A stretch of 64,000 nt of DNA. Origin: Siphonodentalium dalli. Lineage: Eukaryota; Mollusca; Scaphopoda; Gadilida; Siphonodentaliidae. This document shows, piece by piece, positions 37,715-52,900 of the stretch (its first letter is position 1; each line of letters opens with the position of its first letter). The stretch lies in NCBI GenBank assembly GCA_032622095.1, contig CP136063.1:39966106-40030105 (forward strand). Reading direction: 5' to 3'. The notes beneath the pieces are model-generated. The model searched no databases and was not told the DNA's origin. It saw only the letters and a list, made by a program, of their open reading frames with translations. The position numbers were made by a program, and so were the translations under genes.

Positions 37715-37791
37715 TCTAAAATGACATTTGGAAGAAAAAATGCATTAAACTGGAATAAAGACCCCACCCCCCTGGTATAATCAATAACATT

Positions 37792-37937
37792 TTAGTTTCC
37801 CATCAGTACGTCCATTTTCTTCTTCATCAATCTTCGCCGCTTATTCTGTTCGTTCATTATTTTAGTCCTTAGTTGTATGTATGTGCATTTAAGTTCAAGG
37901 TCATTTTGGGATAGGTAGTCTTCAATATCCTTCTTTC
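37792..37937 (-). CDS. SET gene last coding exon
   Basis: Acceptor TATTTTTCAG, phase 1. Encodes KKDIEDYLSQNDLELKCTYI, a basic run EQNKRRRLMKKKMDV that could be a nuclear localisation signal, LMGN and TAA. No canonical AATAAA was found close downstream on this strand before the hAT-type element. Confidence 0.85.
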
Positions 37938-40900
37938 CTGAAAAATATATGAAGAAACACATTTACTAACAAAAATCCTGTAATCTGTTTATGCTTAACA
38001 AGGAAACCTATTTTGAAAAATGAAAGGGAAATTGGCTGCTTGATTTCTTACTAATGTAGACAACTCTGTCATATTTATTTGTTTATTTGGAGTTGAACAT
38101 AGCTTTCTATAGCTAAGATGACATCACATGGCACAATGTTCCCAAGATGAAGGCAAAAAACTACAGCAGACCTACCAGATGGCTGAAATAATTCACGAAC
38201 TACTGGCGAGGAACTGGAAAGCTCATTTACATGCTAATCCTGACCTGCAATGGCTCAGCAGTTCACATAGTCTTCTCAAATTTCAATGGAGCAAAGTTCA
38301 GTTCAGTGAATTGGCTACATCCAAAGATTCAGAAGAATATGTGAACTGCTAAGCCATTGCAGGTCATCAACTTGGCTACTAGTAGTGAGATTATTTATAT
38401 CCCACTGGGCTCTATGGTATTGAAAATTCGAACATGTTTGTGTGTGTGTTCAGAAGCATAGGAGAAACATGTGAACCGCCACAGTAACCAAAGCAGAAAG
38501 CATAGAACATTGCACTAGAAGGGATATGTTGCTTCTTTATTTTATGACCCATTTGACGCCTTCTGCTAGCCCACAGCAAAAAAACCATAGCAAGGTGGAA
38601 AGTTGAAGAATGCAAATTTAGACTGAATATAGGTTAACATGTCTGAAACTGAAGGGGGGGGCATGGAGTTGTAATTTTCTTATGTTTTGACCCTACATTT
38701 GGAAATTTCTTGGTGTTTGAAAATTGTTCAGGGCTCAAGGCCCAAGGGGGAGGTGGGTTTGTAAGCTGCAGATGGAAAGCTGAGGGTTGATCCCCTTTCT
38801 GATTTAAGACCCCTTAGCTATGAACCTGTGTAAGCATGACTTCAACCTGTCTGACTGGAAAAGAGAAGAATACATTACAATACAAATGTATATTAATTTC
38901 GTGTAACTGAAGGCCTGTATTTCAGGCCTTGTGTTGGAATTTTCGATTTTGGTTTGGTCCGATCAATTTTGGCATGCATATGGCCCTTTTTAAACTTAGA
39001 AATTGCAAAAATTCTCATAACTTAGTTTCCTGGTAATAAGTCCAGTTTAATACATGAGTCAATCGGAAAACCTGTTTTTTGTGGCTCAGTTAAAATAAAA
39101 TGCAAGTTCAAATTTCGCACCAGTTCGATGAGTTTCCCAGATTTATTGCTTTCCAGATAACTTTCATTTTGATTTTCTGATTCAAACATGGTGTGTGGAT
39201 GTTTGGCTAGGAAACAGGCCTAGTTCCAATTTGGTTTCAGTCCATTCATTATTGGTGCAGTTATGGCCCTTTTACGACAAGATTTTTTTGTTCAAAACAT
39301 ATTTGGTGTGATGACTTCTTTCATTGAAACGCACTTAAAGTTTGAACTTGGGTTCAGTCTGACCATGTTTTGCAGAGTTATAGCCATTCGAGTTAAGCCA
39401 CGTCTGGCAGCGCTCTTGTTAGTTTATTTTGAAATATTTTTTTTGCAATAATTTGTTCCACATCATATACTCACTTGGTAACTGATTGCCTTTCTCTTTC
39501 CTTATAAATTCTTTGAAATCTTGTTTTATTTTTTCAGTTGCATCATCACTCCATTTGAAGAAAACTAAAATGGTGTGGAAGAATATCTTTATATAGAATT
39601 ATTGAATCAAAATATAACCTACACTCTGGCCTCAAAATAACGGGTATTGCATCGCATTTAGCAACACAAATCACAAATTTAGTGATGCAATTTATATTTT
39701 TCAATCGCATTTTGTGTTAAGTTTATAAATCAATTTGTTAGATAACAAGGTAATTGTGTCATCCAGGCGCGGAATGCATTGATCATAGCATCAGTTACCT
39801 TTAGTGTGTTCACTGGGATGTAACTCCAAATTACAAAGTGTGATAAATTACGATGGCATCATTTATCAAGGGCAGGGAGAACGTGACAGACCTGTCAAAA
39901 TGGCCGACAATGGTGAAAATTCTAATGCTTCTGTTGTCACTGCGATTTAATAAATATCATGACTTCTATATCGGTGATGTTCTACTAGTGCTAGACTACA
40001 TATTTATTCTAAAAAATTGAGAATTTGTTTGAAAAATGGGCTAGATTTCTTACCACAAAAATCCATGATTGCCATTTGCGGCTGCCGCGAGAACGGAAAA
40101 AACTAGTGAAGATTAATTTGAAATTAATGCACCAAATGCATGCCTAGAATCTAAACTACAACCAAGCAGCCATGGATTTTCACAGATATCCTTAGTTTTG
40201 GTGATATTTTCAAAATAGTGATATTATGTCTCTTTCTGAGGGGTAAATGTGGTTAAATGACGTTTACATGAAAGTTATGATACACAAAGAAAATGCATTG
40301 CTTCTTGGTTGCAGTGGACACATTTAGCCAATAGATGCAATAAAAATTATACTTGTCTGATGCTTCATTTTTATTTATTAATATTTCAGCTAAATTTGGC
40401 CATCTAAGTACACATTTTGAATACCGATGCACATTTACTAAGGTTCGTAATATAACCCCCAGCCTACAAAATATGAAATTTTATATGGCATGTTGTATTC
40501 ACCTGTTGAATTTCGGCAGGCAGCATCGGTTTCTGATTGCGCCTCTGAATAGCCTTCTTTGAGCATACTTTGGGCATAACCTGAAAAAATGAAGTTCAAA
40601 AGGAAAATTACAAAGTTCTATATACATATTTTCTCTTTCTACTGAAAAGCTAATACAAATCAGGAATCAACATAGCCTAAAACAATACAATGGTCTCCGG
40701 TAGGTTTCGACCAATCCGCACCTCTGAATACTACTCCATATACTCAATACATGTATGATTGTAAATATTTGAATATGGAAGTGTCCAAGACACTGTAGGT
40801 TATCTTGATCCACTGCCATTTTTATGTTGTCAATTCTATAATTTCGATAATTTATTTTTATCTAATAATGTAAAACAATCGCTGCATGGCCGCCATTTTG

Positions 40901-43900
40901 GGCAGCTGACTGACCAAACAGTGCATTTTCATCTAGGCATGAACCTGATCATGGATGGAGCGGAAAAGAGCTGCAGGGTGTAAACTTGCTGAACAATTTT
41001 GAATGAATCCAAGATAGGTGCATGGTGTCCATTGTGGGTGGCTGACCACAATAAACAAGAAGAAGTCTTATTGGATGAAAAAGTCCAAGACACTCAAATC
41101 AGAGATATTGTGTTGGGTCACCAGATACAAGTTTGGATGAGGGCAAGTCAATGTACATCTCAACAGCGTTCTGTTCTGGAGAAAATCAAAATGTGAAAAG
41201 CTATCGAATGATGGACACCAAGTAATGACTCAAACTCACAGAATAAAAACTCAAGTCAAGAATTACTGCCCAGCGCACAGAATAAGTTCATTGTAAGAAA
41301 TAACATCCAGCCTACAAAACATCACATTTAAGGCCATTGTTAATTAAATTTATGTTTGTGTCAATCAAGATTTCCATATAAGAAAGCGTAATGCAGTGAT
41401 TATTAATTATTTCCAGGGGATCTAGTTTGGGTAGAATCTCTACTGTGGCTGTAGATATAACAATGTATTTAACTGTAGGTTAAGGTCCCAGCTTGTGATT
41501 GCATGATTGAGATGAGGCAATTTTGCTTTGATTTGTTTACAATCATGGTTCCGGTATATCTCTCAGCTAATCAAAACAACTTTATTGCAATTATCAGATC
41601 ACAAAAATCATGATGGCACCATCCCTACTCTCAGGTGCCAAATAATAGTGTCCCCACACATCACTATTATCAGGCCATCACGATTATTAGGCACCTGAAA
41701 GTAATTGTCAAATGGATTATTTAGAAACAAGTATTAACAAAGAAATTTAGGCCCTGCATTGTCTGTTTAATGTTATACCGGTCAACATTTTTGTGATAAA
41801 TTAAACCGGAAATATGACAAAGGTGACCTTGTCGTGACACCGAGAATGGCAGTGTATACTTCCGTACGAAAAATAACCACACATATTTCCGGTCAATTTG
41901 ATCACTGCATGTCGAGAGGTACAACAAAAGTTGATTTAATGCCTGTATGGTGAAATAATAAAACGGAATGTGCTATTATTTTCGGCAAAAATCAAAATGC
42001 GGCGATTGACGCTAAACATAAATTTAATTAACAGTGGCCTTATATAGCTTGTTGTGTTCACCTGTTGAATTTAGGGAGGCAAAATCTGCAACCACCTCTG
42101 AATGGCCTTCTTTGGGTACACTTTGGGCATCACCTGAAAAAATGAAGTTCAAAAGGAAAGTTGTAAAATACTATATACATATTTTCTCTTTCTAATGAAA
42201 AGCTAATACAAATCAGGAACCAACCTAGCCTAAAACAATACAAGCGAGTTTTCAAGTCTATATTCAGCTATATTTGAAATTTATAGCCAGTCATAATTTT
42301 CAGAAGCCAGATTTTTTTAGTAATATCACGTGAATGCCTGTGAAAGCCATCAAAATTTGTTTACATATATCAGAGATATATCTCACACTCAAGAAAAGGA
42401 TCTATTAAATATTGATCACTTTTTTAAAAATAAAAATTAACTTCAGACCTTTACTGAGCTTCTTTAAAATAATGCACTCAAGTGTTCTTCTTTAAACATA
42501 ATTTTCTGCATGGTTGTTAGTTACCTTTAGATCGATGAAAGCCATCAACTTTTTGGCTTTATTTACTGAATATATACAGTGATGCAATTTTGTTTATAAT
42601 TAGGCCAAAGAATAATTGTTTTAGTGTAAATATATTTTATTCCAATCAAAATATAACATATATAAACATTTGACAGACATTTTACAGGAGTATAGAGTAA
42701 TATAAATATTCGATTGATTGGAAAGGGGATTAAACAACAAGCCCAAGGGCTTTTATTAAGTTTGCTCCCCTTGTTTTGATTTTCAGACAATATTTTTTTA
42801 AATCAATGGGGGAGGGAGGACTTTATTTTATTTTAACAAGAGCTACGCTGGGCGTGCAATATACGCCCTCTCTTGGGTCGGCGGAAACTGATAAAAAAGG
42901 GGCATAACTCTGGTAAAAATTGGCGGACGGAACTTGACCTGACCTGTGTTTTGGTGGGAGAAAGTAATATACCAAATTATCATTGAATCCGATAAGCTCT
43001 AGTAAAGTTATCATGCGGACAACAAATTTCAGGGATTTACTAAGTCAAATTACGTCAAATAAGGGGCATAACTCCGGTGAAAATTGGAACCCAAATTCGA
43101 ACTTGAGCTGTCTTTTCTCCTAATAAACCCACATACCAAATTTGATTGAAATCGGTTCACTCTAACTAAAGTTATTATCCGGACAACAAATTTCAGGGAT
43201 TTTCTAAGTCAAATTACGTCAAAAAGGGGCCATAACTCTCGCAAAAATTATCAAATTAAAACGAAATTCGGACTTGAGCTGTATTTCGATATATGTAATC
43301 CACAAAAAAACGGGTTTTGCGTATAAACATTCCAAAATCGAGTTATCATCCGGAAACCAAAAAACATAAGAAAAACTGAATTTTCTGAGTCGAAAAAGAG
43401 GCATAACTCTGCCAAAAATGGTCGGACAGAACCCAAGTTCGAACTTGACCTGTGTTTTGGTGGGAGAAAGTAATATACCAAATTTGGATTCATTCCGATA
43501 AACTATACTAAAGTTATCATCCGGACAACAAATTTCAAAGATTTTCTAAGTCAAAAAACGTTAAATAAGGGGCATAACACCGGTGAAAATTGGCGGGCGG
43601 AACCCAAATTCGAACATGAACTTACTTTTCGGCTAATAAACCCACATACCAAATTTTACTAATTTTGGTTCACTCTAACTAAAGTTATCATCCGGACAAC
43701 AGGTTAACGGACGGACGTACTGGTCAGAGTATAGTTGTGGGGTGACCGCACTGGTCAGATAATACTTGTGGGTTGCGATCTTTTGTTTGAGTAATTTGTG
43801 GGGTGCAACCCACAACTGACGATTTTTTAAAGAGCGTATTTTTAAAGAAAATCCGTCGATCTCTCTCAGACATGTCCAGACTGGCGTATATTGTCGATGC

Positions 43901-46900
43901 TCTATGCCTGTTTTTGGTCGCATTAATCGATACACCAGCAGTTTTACAGACTTGGGCCACAGCATGCCATCCAGAACAGTGTCCATTTGAATGTTTGGTT
44001 CCAAATACAAATGTATTTGAAGTTTGAATACCAAACTGAGTTCGGTGTTGTAGCAGTAATTTGGTGGGTTGAACAACATCCAATGGAATTAACAGAGGTA
44101 CATATTTCTTGCCTCTACCAGCCATGTAGGCAAGTCGGAATGACTTTATAAGGTACTTTTCTGCTTCATCCACTATTGATTCTACTTTATCAGCTGGAAC
44201 CCAAATACCATCCATAGCGTCAAACCATTCATCCATTAATAGTCTGGAACCCTCCTCACCTCTTCTGGCATTAAATAGTGTTAGTCTTGTGACTATTAGA
44301 TCCCTGAGCCATGTGTAGGAATTAATGGAAAAGTTATCAACTTCATGGTTGATTTCAGCTTCAAGGAACCACTTTAATTTCTTTATTTCCTCTTCCGCTG
44401 GCAAATTTTTTGGTAGGCGACCTTTTGCCATGGATTTTTTATTAGAGTGGTTTCTTGCATCTCCTACAAGTTCTGCAGACCCCGCACTATAAGCTTTTTT
44501 GAACAGCTCCAATTCTCTTAGTTTCACATCTTGTTGTGTTTCTGCATAATAGCCATCCATGGTTTTGATAGCCCTTCTGAATATGTTGTCCATATTTATT
44601 TTCAAACCATATTTTTCTCCACTTTCAGATGCACACAACTGATGGATTGCATCTTTCAGTGTCTCTAAGTGATCCCTGTGAAACATGTCTTCAATTGTAA
44701 CACTGTCCTCAGAGAGTAATTTGAACAGAAGGAATAGGCGTGTGAGCTCTCTCATCTCCATCATGACTTCACGTTTTGTTTCATTTATTTTACTGGCCTG
44801 TCCTCTTCTTGCACAGTAATGTTTATATCCTATCATCTGAACTACTTCATTTTTCCAGATAAAATCACCAACTTCGCCATCACGAAATTTGTTAAGAATA
44901 TTTTGAACAAAATCACTATTCTTGGAGAAACGTGAAGGCAGTAATATATTTGTTTTCAATGGTTGTGAAGAACTGCAACAATTCCTCTTATGCTTGTAGA
45001 ACGTCCTATGACTGAAAAACCTGTGGCATTTTGAACATATTCTTATAGAATCAGTTGTTTTTGGCTTTCTCTCCCTCATCAGTCCAGCATCTGCGAGCTC
45101 CACATTTTGCATATTGTACTGGTATATACCTTCAATCCGTTTTTGCTCGAACCACTTATTTTGCTCGTTTTTTTTCATTTTTAGTATGGCTGCTACCTCC
45201 GCATTGTTTGCTGCATGCGTTTTTATGTGCCGTTTCAGCTTTCCTCCAGTTACCACTTTTTTGCATATAAAACACATCCGATCAGGTCTCTGAAAGCATA
45301 AAATGTTGAGTCAACATAAGATAATTGGATCAGCATAACAGATCCTACCGATAACTGTGATATTGGGATCGGTAGAATCAGCTTGATCCACTGATCTGAT
45401 ATTATGTTCATCTTTTCGACAATAGACAAGCTCAGAACCAAAGATAAAGAAGAGCCATACCATGGCCATGTGCAATATATCAACGAAATAAAACCAAATA
45501 AATTGATAGTTATATTTGTTAACCCATTCTACAATGAAATGATTCTCCAATTTAGGTATAAAGCTATACATTTATAACGTTTCAACCGTGTGTGCAATGT
45601 AGCCCAAATTTGGAACACAACCTACATGGTGTCGTAAAAGGTGACTCACACAATTAGGGTCCTGCGAATTGGAGATTTTGATCGAATCGAATTGAATTCA
45701 CAAAATCGAATCGAATCATATCTGTGTGTTGCATTTTGCAAAACTGCCTATCGGCATTCGGAAACACCCATTGTTATGAACTTGAAGACGCAACGACAGT
45801 CGCATGGTAGCCTGTTTATGCACAGGTATTAGAAACAATTTTTTTTCTTCTGTTATTTAATCAATATCTCGGATTTTGATTAAATTAAAAAAAAAGGTTT
45901 TGCCTAATACCTGTGTGTTTATGTATTGCTGGATGCTTCTTGAACAGATGATTCCATAGATGTGTCATTGTCCCAGATGCGTGCACCCTGCACTTATATT
46001 TCAGTCTGCAGTGTTATTCCAGACACTACCAGGAGGCAAAACTCTACTAAATGTGAATCATGACCCGTTAATCCAGAGAAATCTCAACGTGGTCGCCATA
46101 CCCATGGATAGTCCATGAGCAGGCAGTCCCACAGCGTCCAGAATTTAGCTCAATCACCCGGTCAGTTATCGCAGACATGCGATCCATATCAACAACTATT
46201 CAACTCAGAGCGTTGCAGAACAATCGCAATATGCGACCGAACTGCTCCGTGGTCCAGCGAGGAATGAGCCATCAGTGTTTTTCCTATCAAGCTTTTATGT
46301 GACAACATATGAGCATCTAGTAACAGATTACTTGCTATGAATCACCAAAATATACACCATGATCTGAAATTACTGCTTTCTTCACCAAAACCAAGTACCA
46401 ACTTATGGCTGAGATGCCAGTCAACCTCTAGAACTATCCCAAAGATGGATAATTATTTCAGGAGTACACCAGAAAAACATGAAAGTAGATTACAAGATCA
46501 TTTAACAGCCTTACATACTAAAAAGAACCTTCAACGTTGGAACATATTTCTTGATGGGACCAAATTGAAAAAGCTTGAAATCTGCAAAAAGCAAGCATAA
46601 CCAAACAGACAATCACATGCATAAAGAACCTACCTTTGTGGACAGAGCACAATCATTGTCCACCTCAACAGTAGACCGACTACAATCATCTTCCATGGGC
46701 TAAAATCAAAACAGATGTTGAATGTTAGTGCTCATATCATTAGTCTATACAGAGTCACACCAGTTAAACACATGAAAATGTCAATGACACAGTAGCTTAA
46801 CTTGTGACACGGACTAGGAATTGAATTTGCATCTACATGTCATGGGCCATCAAATATTTCATGATGATTCATGCATCAGTATGAGTTGTATGATGAGCTA

Positions 46901-49900
46901 TTGATTTATATTGCGCTATCACTGAAATTGTCATGATCCATGGACATCACTGAAATTGTCATGATCCATGAACAGTTTCATGAAGAACGGCCAATTGGTA
47001 CCGGCTCTCGGCTGTATTATGGATTTATATAGTGTTATCACTGAAATCCAAGATGGCTGATGGCGGCCATGTTTATTTATGGATTCACACCAAAGATACT
47101 TGTTCACCATCTACATGTCAATGTCAACCTCATAACAAATTCCATGATGAATGGACCAATGCTACGGCCTCTAGCCCATGCAAAAGATGCAATTTTGAAA
47201 TCAAAGATAGGCTGCCGGCAGCCATGTTTTTTATGCAAATAAGCCCACAATGACCCGGTCTTATCTATATACCAATGTTACAAACCATAAAAAATTCCAT
47301 GAAGATTTGTGCATTGGTACAGGCTCTAGGCCGTGCTAAAGGATTCGGGACGAACGTACAGACTGACAGACGATGCACCACGGCAATATTTTGACTTTAA
47401 TTTGTCAAGTTAAGCTAATAATGTACTAAACATAATTTGATGGAGTATTCCCCTAATGCATGGACATTATTTATACACATTTTTCTATATATATTTAATC
47501 AGGCTTGTGCAGACTTTGAAATCATCCACTTCTTTCTTATATATCTAGTCACCTTTATGCAGACCTTGCGCCACCAGTGTTTTTTCCTATCAAGCTTTCA
47601 TATGCCAACTGATAATGAGCATCTTGTAAACCTCTAGAAATATCTCAAAGGTGGATAATTGTTTCAGGAGTACACCCGAATAAATCGAAGTAGATTAGAA
47701 GATCATTTAAAAGCCTTACATACTAAAAAAGGTGGAAGATATTTCATGATGGGACCAAAAAACAAAATGTTGAAATCTGCGCAAAGCAAGGATAACCAAG
47801 AAGACAATCACATGCATAAAGAACCTACCTTTGTGGTAAATGTAGTAGACCGAGCACAACCATCGTCTACCTCAACAGTAGACAGAGCACAATCATCGTC
47901 CACATCAACAGTAGACAGAGTATAATCATCGTCCATGGGCTAAAATCAAAACAGATGTTGAATGTTAGTGCTCATATCATTAGTCTATACAGAGTCACAC
48001 CAGTAAACACATAATATATAATCATAATTTGACAGAGCATTCCCCCAATGCATGAAAATTAATTATACACATTTTTACGTGCGCTCGCGCAACAGTATGG
48101 CGATCAGTCAGATTCATAGGTACGTAGGTTGGTGTCACCCTACCGATTTCACTCCATGACATCACCCTTATGCAGTACATGCGATCTTACGGAGTAGATT
48201 ATAGAGTTGACGCCTTGGCACTGACTTCCGTTACTAGCTCGTTGCTATATAAACAAACCAGCGATGTGGCTTTTGTCGAAAATTGACAGTCAGTACATTC
48301 GCCTTGTATACATGTACTTTCAGAAAATACAAAACACCACAACGTTATACCCCACCAATGTCAGTGTCTCGATATCATTTGACCAAATTTCTTGGCATGA
48401 AACCGCGACAGACACGGCGTGAAATACATCGCATTGAGTAAACAATTTGCCATTGTTTCAATTCAACTTCAAGATCGCAGTAAAAAAAAACGCAATTTGT
48501 AAGTGGTAAACATCTGAAAATTGAAAAAGACATCAGGTACATGCAGAAACTAATTGTTGTGCATATTTTAATTTCTATTTGAGGCGGCAATTTTTCATGT
48601 TTATCAGTATTTTTAACGATAAGAGCAATGGTAATTGGGGGACTATATTTTATCTAGCGCATTAAATTTTAAATAAAAAGTCGTGAATTGGCTGAGTGTT
48701 TTCTATGGCCGCACATTTCGTTGATAATTACGAGCCATTTGTTTGTCTAAATAACATTTTTAAGTTCGAAGAGCATTAGAATGGGAATAACAGTGTGAAA
48801 GCTTGATAAAAAAAACACTGGTGGCTCAAGGTCTGCACAAAGGTGACTAGATATATTTCGGAATGGTACATGGCGAATATACTGTGGCAAATACCCGTTA
48901 ATGGGCTCCGATTCGCCGTCGCCCATTAACTAAATTTGCCACAGTATATTCGCCATGTACCTTTCCGAAATCACAAAACACCACACTGTTATCCCTTAAA
49001 TAAAAATATTGAAGATTGTAATTGTCTTTTTTTGCTAACATTATATTAAACTAAATTAAATAAATTAAGTAAAATACAGTGAAATTATTTTTATTATTAT
49101 TTTTTATTACATTTTTGCGCACGTTGGAATCTCTCTGAGTGCATTCTAGTTCTATATATATTTAATCAGCATTGTGCAGACTTTGAAATCATCCACTTCT
49201 TTCTTTAATATATATCTAGTCACCTTTATGCAGACCTTGAGCCACCAGTGTTTTTTTTTTATCAAGCTTTCATATGCCAACTAATAATGAGCATCTTGTA
49301 AACCTCTAGAAATATCTCCAAGATGGATAATTGTTTCAGGAGTACACCGGAAATATTCAAAGTAGATTACAAGATCATTTAACAGCCTTACATACTAAAA
49401 AAAGGTGGAATATATTTCATGATGGGACAAAATAAAAAGGTTGAAATCTGCGCAAAGCAAGGATAACCAAGAAGACAATCACATGCATAAAGAACCTACC
49501 TTTGTGGTAAATGTAGTAGACCGAGCACAACCATCGTCCACCTCAACAGTAGACAGAGTACAATCATTGTCCACTTCAACAGTAAACAGAGCACAACCAT
49601 CGTCCACATCAACAGTAGACAGAGTATAATCATCGTCCACCTCAACAGTAGACAGAGTACCATCATCGTCCATGGGCTAAAATCAAAACAGTTGAATGTT
49701 AGTGCTCATATTATTAGTCTATACATAGACACCAGTAAACACATAATATATAATCATAATTTGACGGAGTATTCCCCTAAATGCATGAACATTATTTATA
49801 CACATTTTTCTATATATATTTAATCAGCCTTGTGCAGACTTTGAAATCATCCACTTCTTTCTTAGATATCTAGTCACCTTTGTGCAGACCTTGAGCCACC

Positions 49901-52900
49901 AGTGTTTTTTTCCTATCAAGCTTTCATATGCCAACTGATAATGAGCATCTTGTAAACCTCTAGAAATATCTCCAAGATGGATAATTGTTTCAGGAGTACA
50001 CCCGAAAAATTCAAAGTAGATTACAAGATAATTTAACAGCCTTACATATTAAAAAAGTTGGAATATATGTCATGATGGGACAAAAAAAAAAGGGTTGAAA
50101 TATGCGCAAAGCAAGCATAACCAAAAAGACAATCGCATGCATAAAGAACCTACCTTTGTGGTAAATGTAAAAGACAGAGCACAATCATCGTCCAACTTAA
50201 AAGTAGACAGAGTACAATCATTGTCCACCTCAACAGTAGACAGAGCACAACCATCGTCCACCTCAACAGTAGACAGAGTACCATCATCTTCCATGGGCTA
50301 AAATCAAAACAGATGTTGAATGTTAGTGCTCATATCGTTAGTCTATACAGAGTCACACCAGTAAACACATACTATATAATCATAATTTGACGGAGTATTC
50401 CCCTAATGCATGAAAATTATTTATACACATTTTTCTATATATATTTAATCAGCCTTGTGCAGACTTTGAAATCATCCACTTCTTTCTTATATATCTAGTC
50501 ACCTTTATGCAGACCTTGCGCCACCAGTGTTTTTTTCCTATCAAGCTTTCATATGCCAACTGATAATGAGCATCTTGTAAACCTCTAGAAATATCTCAAA
50601 GGTGGATAATTGTTTCAGGAGTACACCCGAAAAAATCAAAGTAGATTACAAGATCATTTAAAAGCCTTAAATACTAAAAAAGGTGGAATATATTTCATGA
50701 TGGGACCAAAAAACTAAGTGTTGAAATCTGCGCAAAGCAAGGATAACCAAGAAGACAATCACATGCATAAAGAACCTACCTTTGTGGTAAATGTAGTAGA
50801 CCGAGCACAACCATCGTCCACATCAACAGTAGACAGAGTACAATCATCGTCCATGGGCTAAAATCAAAAGATGTTGAATGTTAGTGCTCATATCATTAGT
50901 CTGTACAGATTCACACCAGTAAACACATAATATATAATCATAATTTGACAGAGTATTCCCCCAATGCATGAACATTATTTATACACATTTTTACGTGCGC
51001 TCGCGCAACAGTATGGCGATCAGTCAGATTCATAGGTACGTAGGTTGGTGTCACCCTACCGATTTCACTCCATGACATCACCCTTATGCAGTACATGCGA
51101 CGTTACAGAGTAGATTATAGAGTTGACGTCCTTGGCACTGACTTCCGTTACTAGCTCGTTGCTATATAAACAAACCAGCCATGTGGCTTTTGTCGAAAAT
51201 TGACAGTCAGTGCATTCGCCCTGTATACATGTACTTTCAGAAAATACAAAACACCACAACGTTATACCCCACCAATGTCAGTGTCTCGATATCATTTGAC
51301 CAAATTTCTTGGCATGAAACCGCGACAGAGACGGCGTGAAATACATCGCATTGAGTAAACAATTTCCCATTGTTTCAATTCAACTTCAAGATTGCGGTAA
51401 AAAAAAAACGCAATTTGTAAGTGGTAAACATCTGAAAATTGAAAAAGACATCAGGTACATGCAGAAACTAATTGTTGTGCATATTTTAATTTCTATTTGA
51501 GGCGGCAATTTTTCATGTTTATCAGTATTTTTAACGATAAGAGCGATGGTAATTGGGAGACTATATTTTATCTAGCGCATTAAATTTAAAATAAAAAGTC
51601 GTGAATTGGCTGAGTGTTTTCTATGGCCGCACATTCGTTGATAATTACGAGCTATTTGTTTGTCTAAATAACATTTTTAAGTTCGAAGAGCATTAGAATG
51701 GGGATAACAGTGTGAAAGCTTGATAGGAAAAAAAACACTGGTGGCTCAAGGTCTGCAAAGGTGACTAGATATATTTCGGAAAGGTACATGGCGAATATAC
51801 TTTGGCAAAAACCCGTTAATGGGCTCCGATTCGCCATCGCCCATTAACTAAATTTGCCACAGTATATTCGCCATGTACCTTTCCGAAATCACAAAACACC
51901 ACACTGTTACCCCTTAAATAAGAATATTAAAGATTGTAATTGTCTTTTTTTGCAAACATTAAATTAAATTAAATAAATTAAGTAAAATACAGTAAAATTA
52001 TTTTTTTAATTATTTTTTATTACATGTTTGCGCATGTTGGAATCTCTCTGAGTGCATTCTAGTTCTATATATATTTAATCAGCATTGTGCAGACTTTGAA
52101 ATCATCCACTTCTTTCTTTAATATATATCTAGTAACCTTTATGCAGACATTGAGCCACCAGTGTTTTTTTCCTATCAAGCTTTCATATGCCAACTGATAA
52201 TGAGCATCTTGTAAACCTCTAGAAATATCTCCAAGATGGATAATTGTTTCAGGAGTACACCCGAAATATTCAAAGTAGATTACAAGATCATTTAACTGCC
52301 TTACATACTAAAACAAAGGTGGAATATATTTCATGGTGGGACAAAATAAAAAGGTTGAAATCTGCGCAAAGCAAGCATAACCAAGAAGACAATCACATGC
52401 ATAAAGAACCTACCTTTGTGGTAAATGTAAAAGACAAAGCACAATCATCGTCCAACTTAACAGTAGACAGAGTACAATCATTGTCCACCTCAACAGTAGA
52501 CAGAGCACAATCATCGTCCACCTCAACAGTTGACAGAGTACCATCATCGTCCATGGGCTAAAATCAAAACAGATGTTGAATGTTAGTGCTCATATCGTTA
52601 GTCTATACACAGACACCAGTAAACACATAATATATAATCATAATTTGACGGAGTATTCCCCTAATGCATGACAATGATTTATACACATTTTTCTATATAT
52701 ATTTAATCAGCCTTGTGCAGACTTTGAAATCATCCACTTCTTTCTTATATATCTAGTCACCTTTGTGCAGACCTTGCGCCACCAGTGTTTTTTTCCTATC
52801 AAGCTTTCATATGCCAACTGATAATGAGCATCTTGTAAACCTCTTAGAAATATCTCCAAGATGGATAATTGTTTCAGGAGTACACCCGAAATATTCAAAG

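Noticed and set aside
38128-38352. 74-residue plus-strand frame
   Set aside because: Crosses a foldback repeat and matches no family known to me.
46020-46265. possible extra exon (MDRMSAITDRVIELNSG)
   Set aside because: Short, no consistent splice sites, and the neighbouring exons already join in phase without it.
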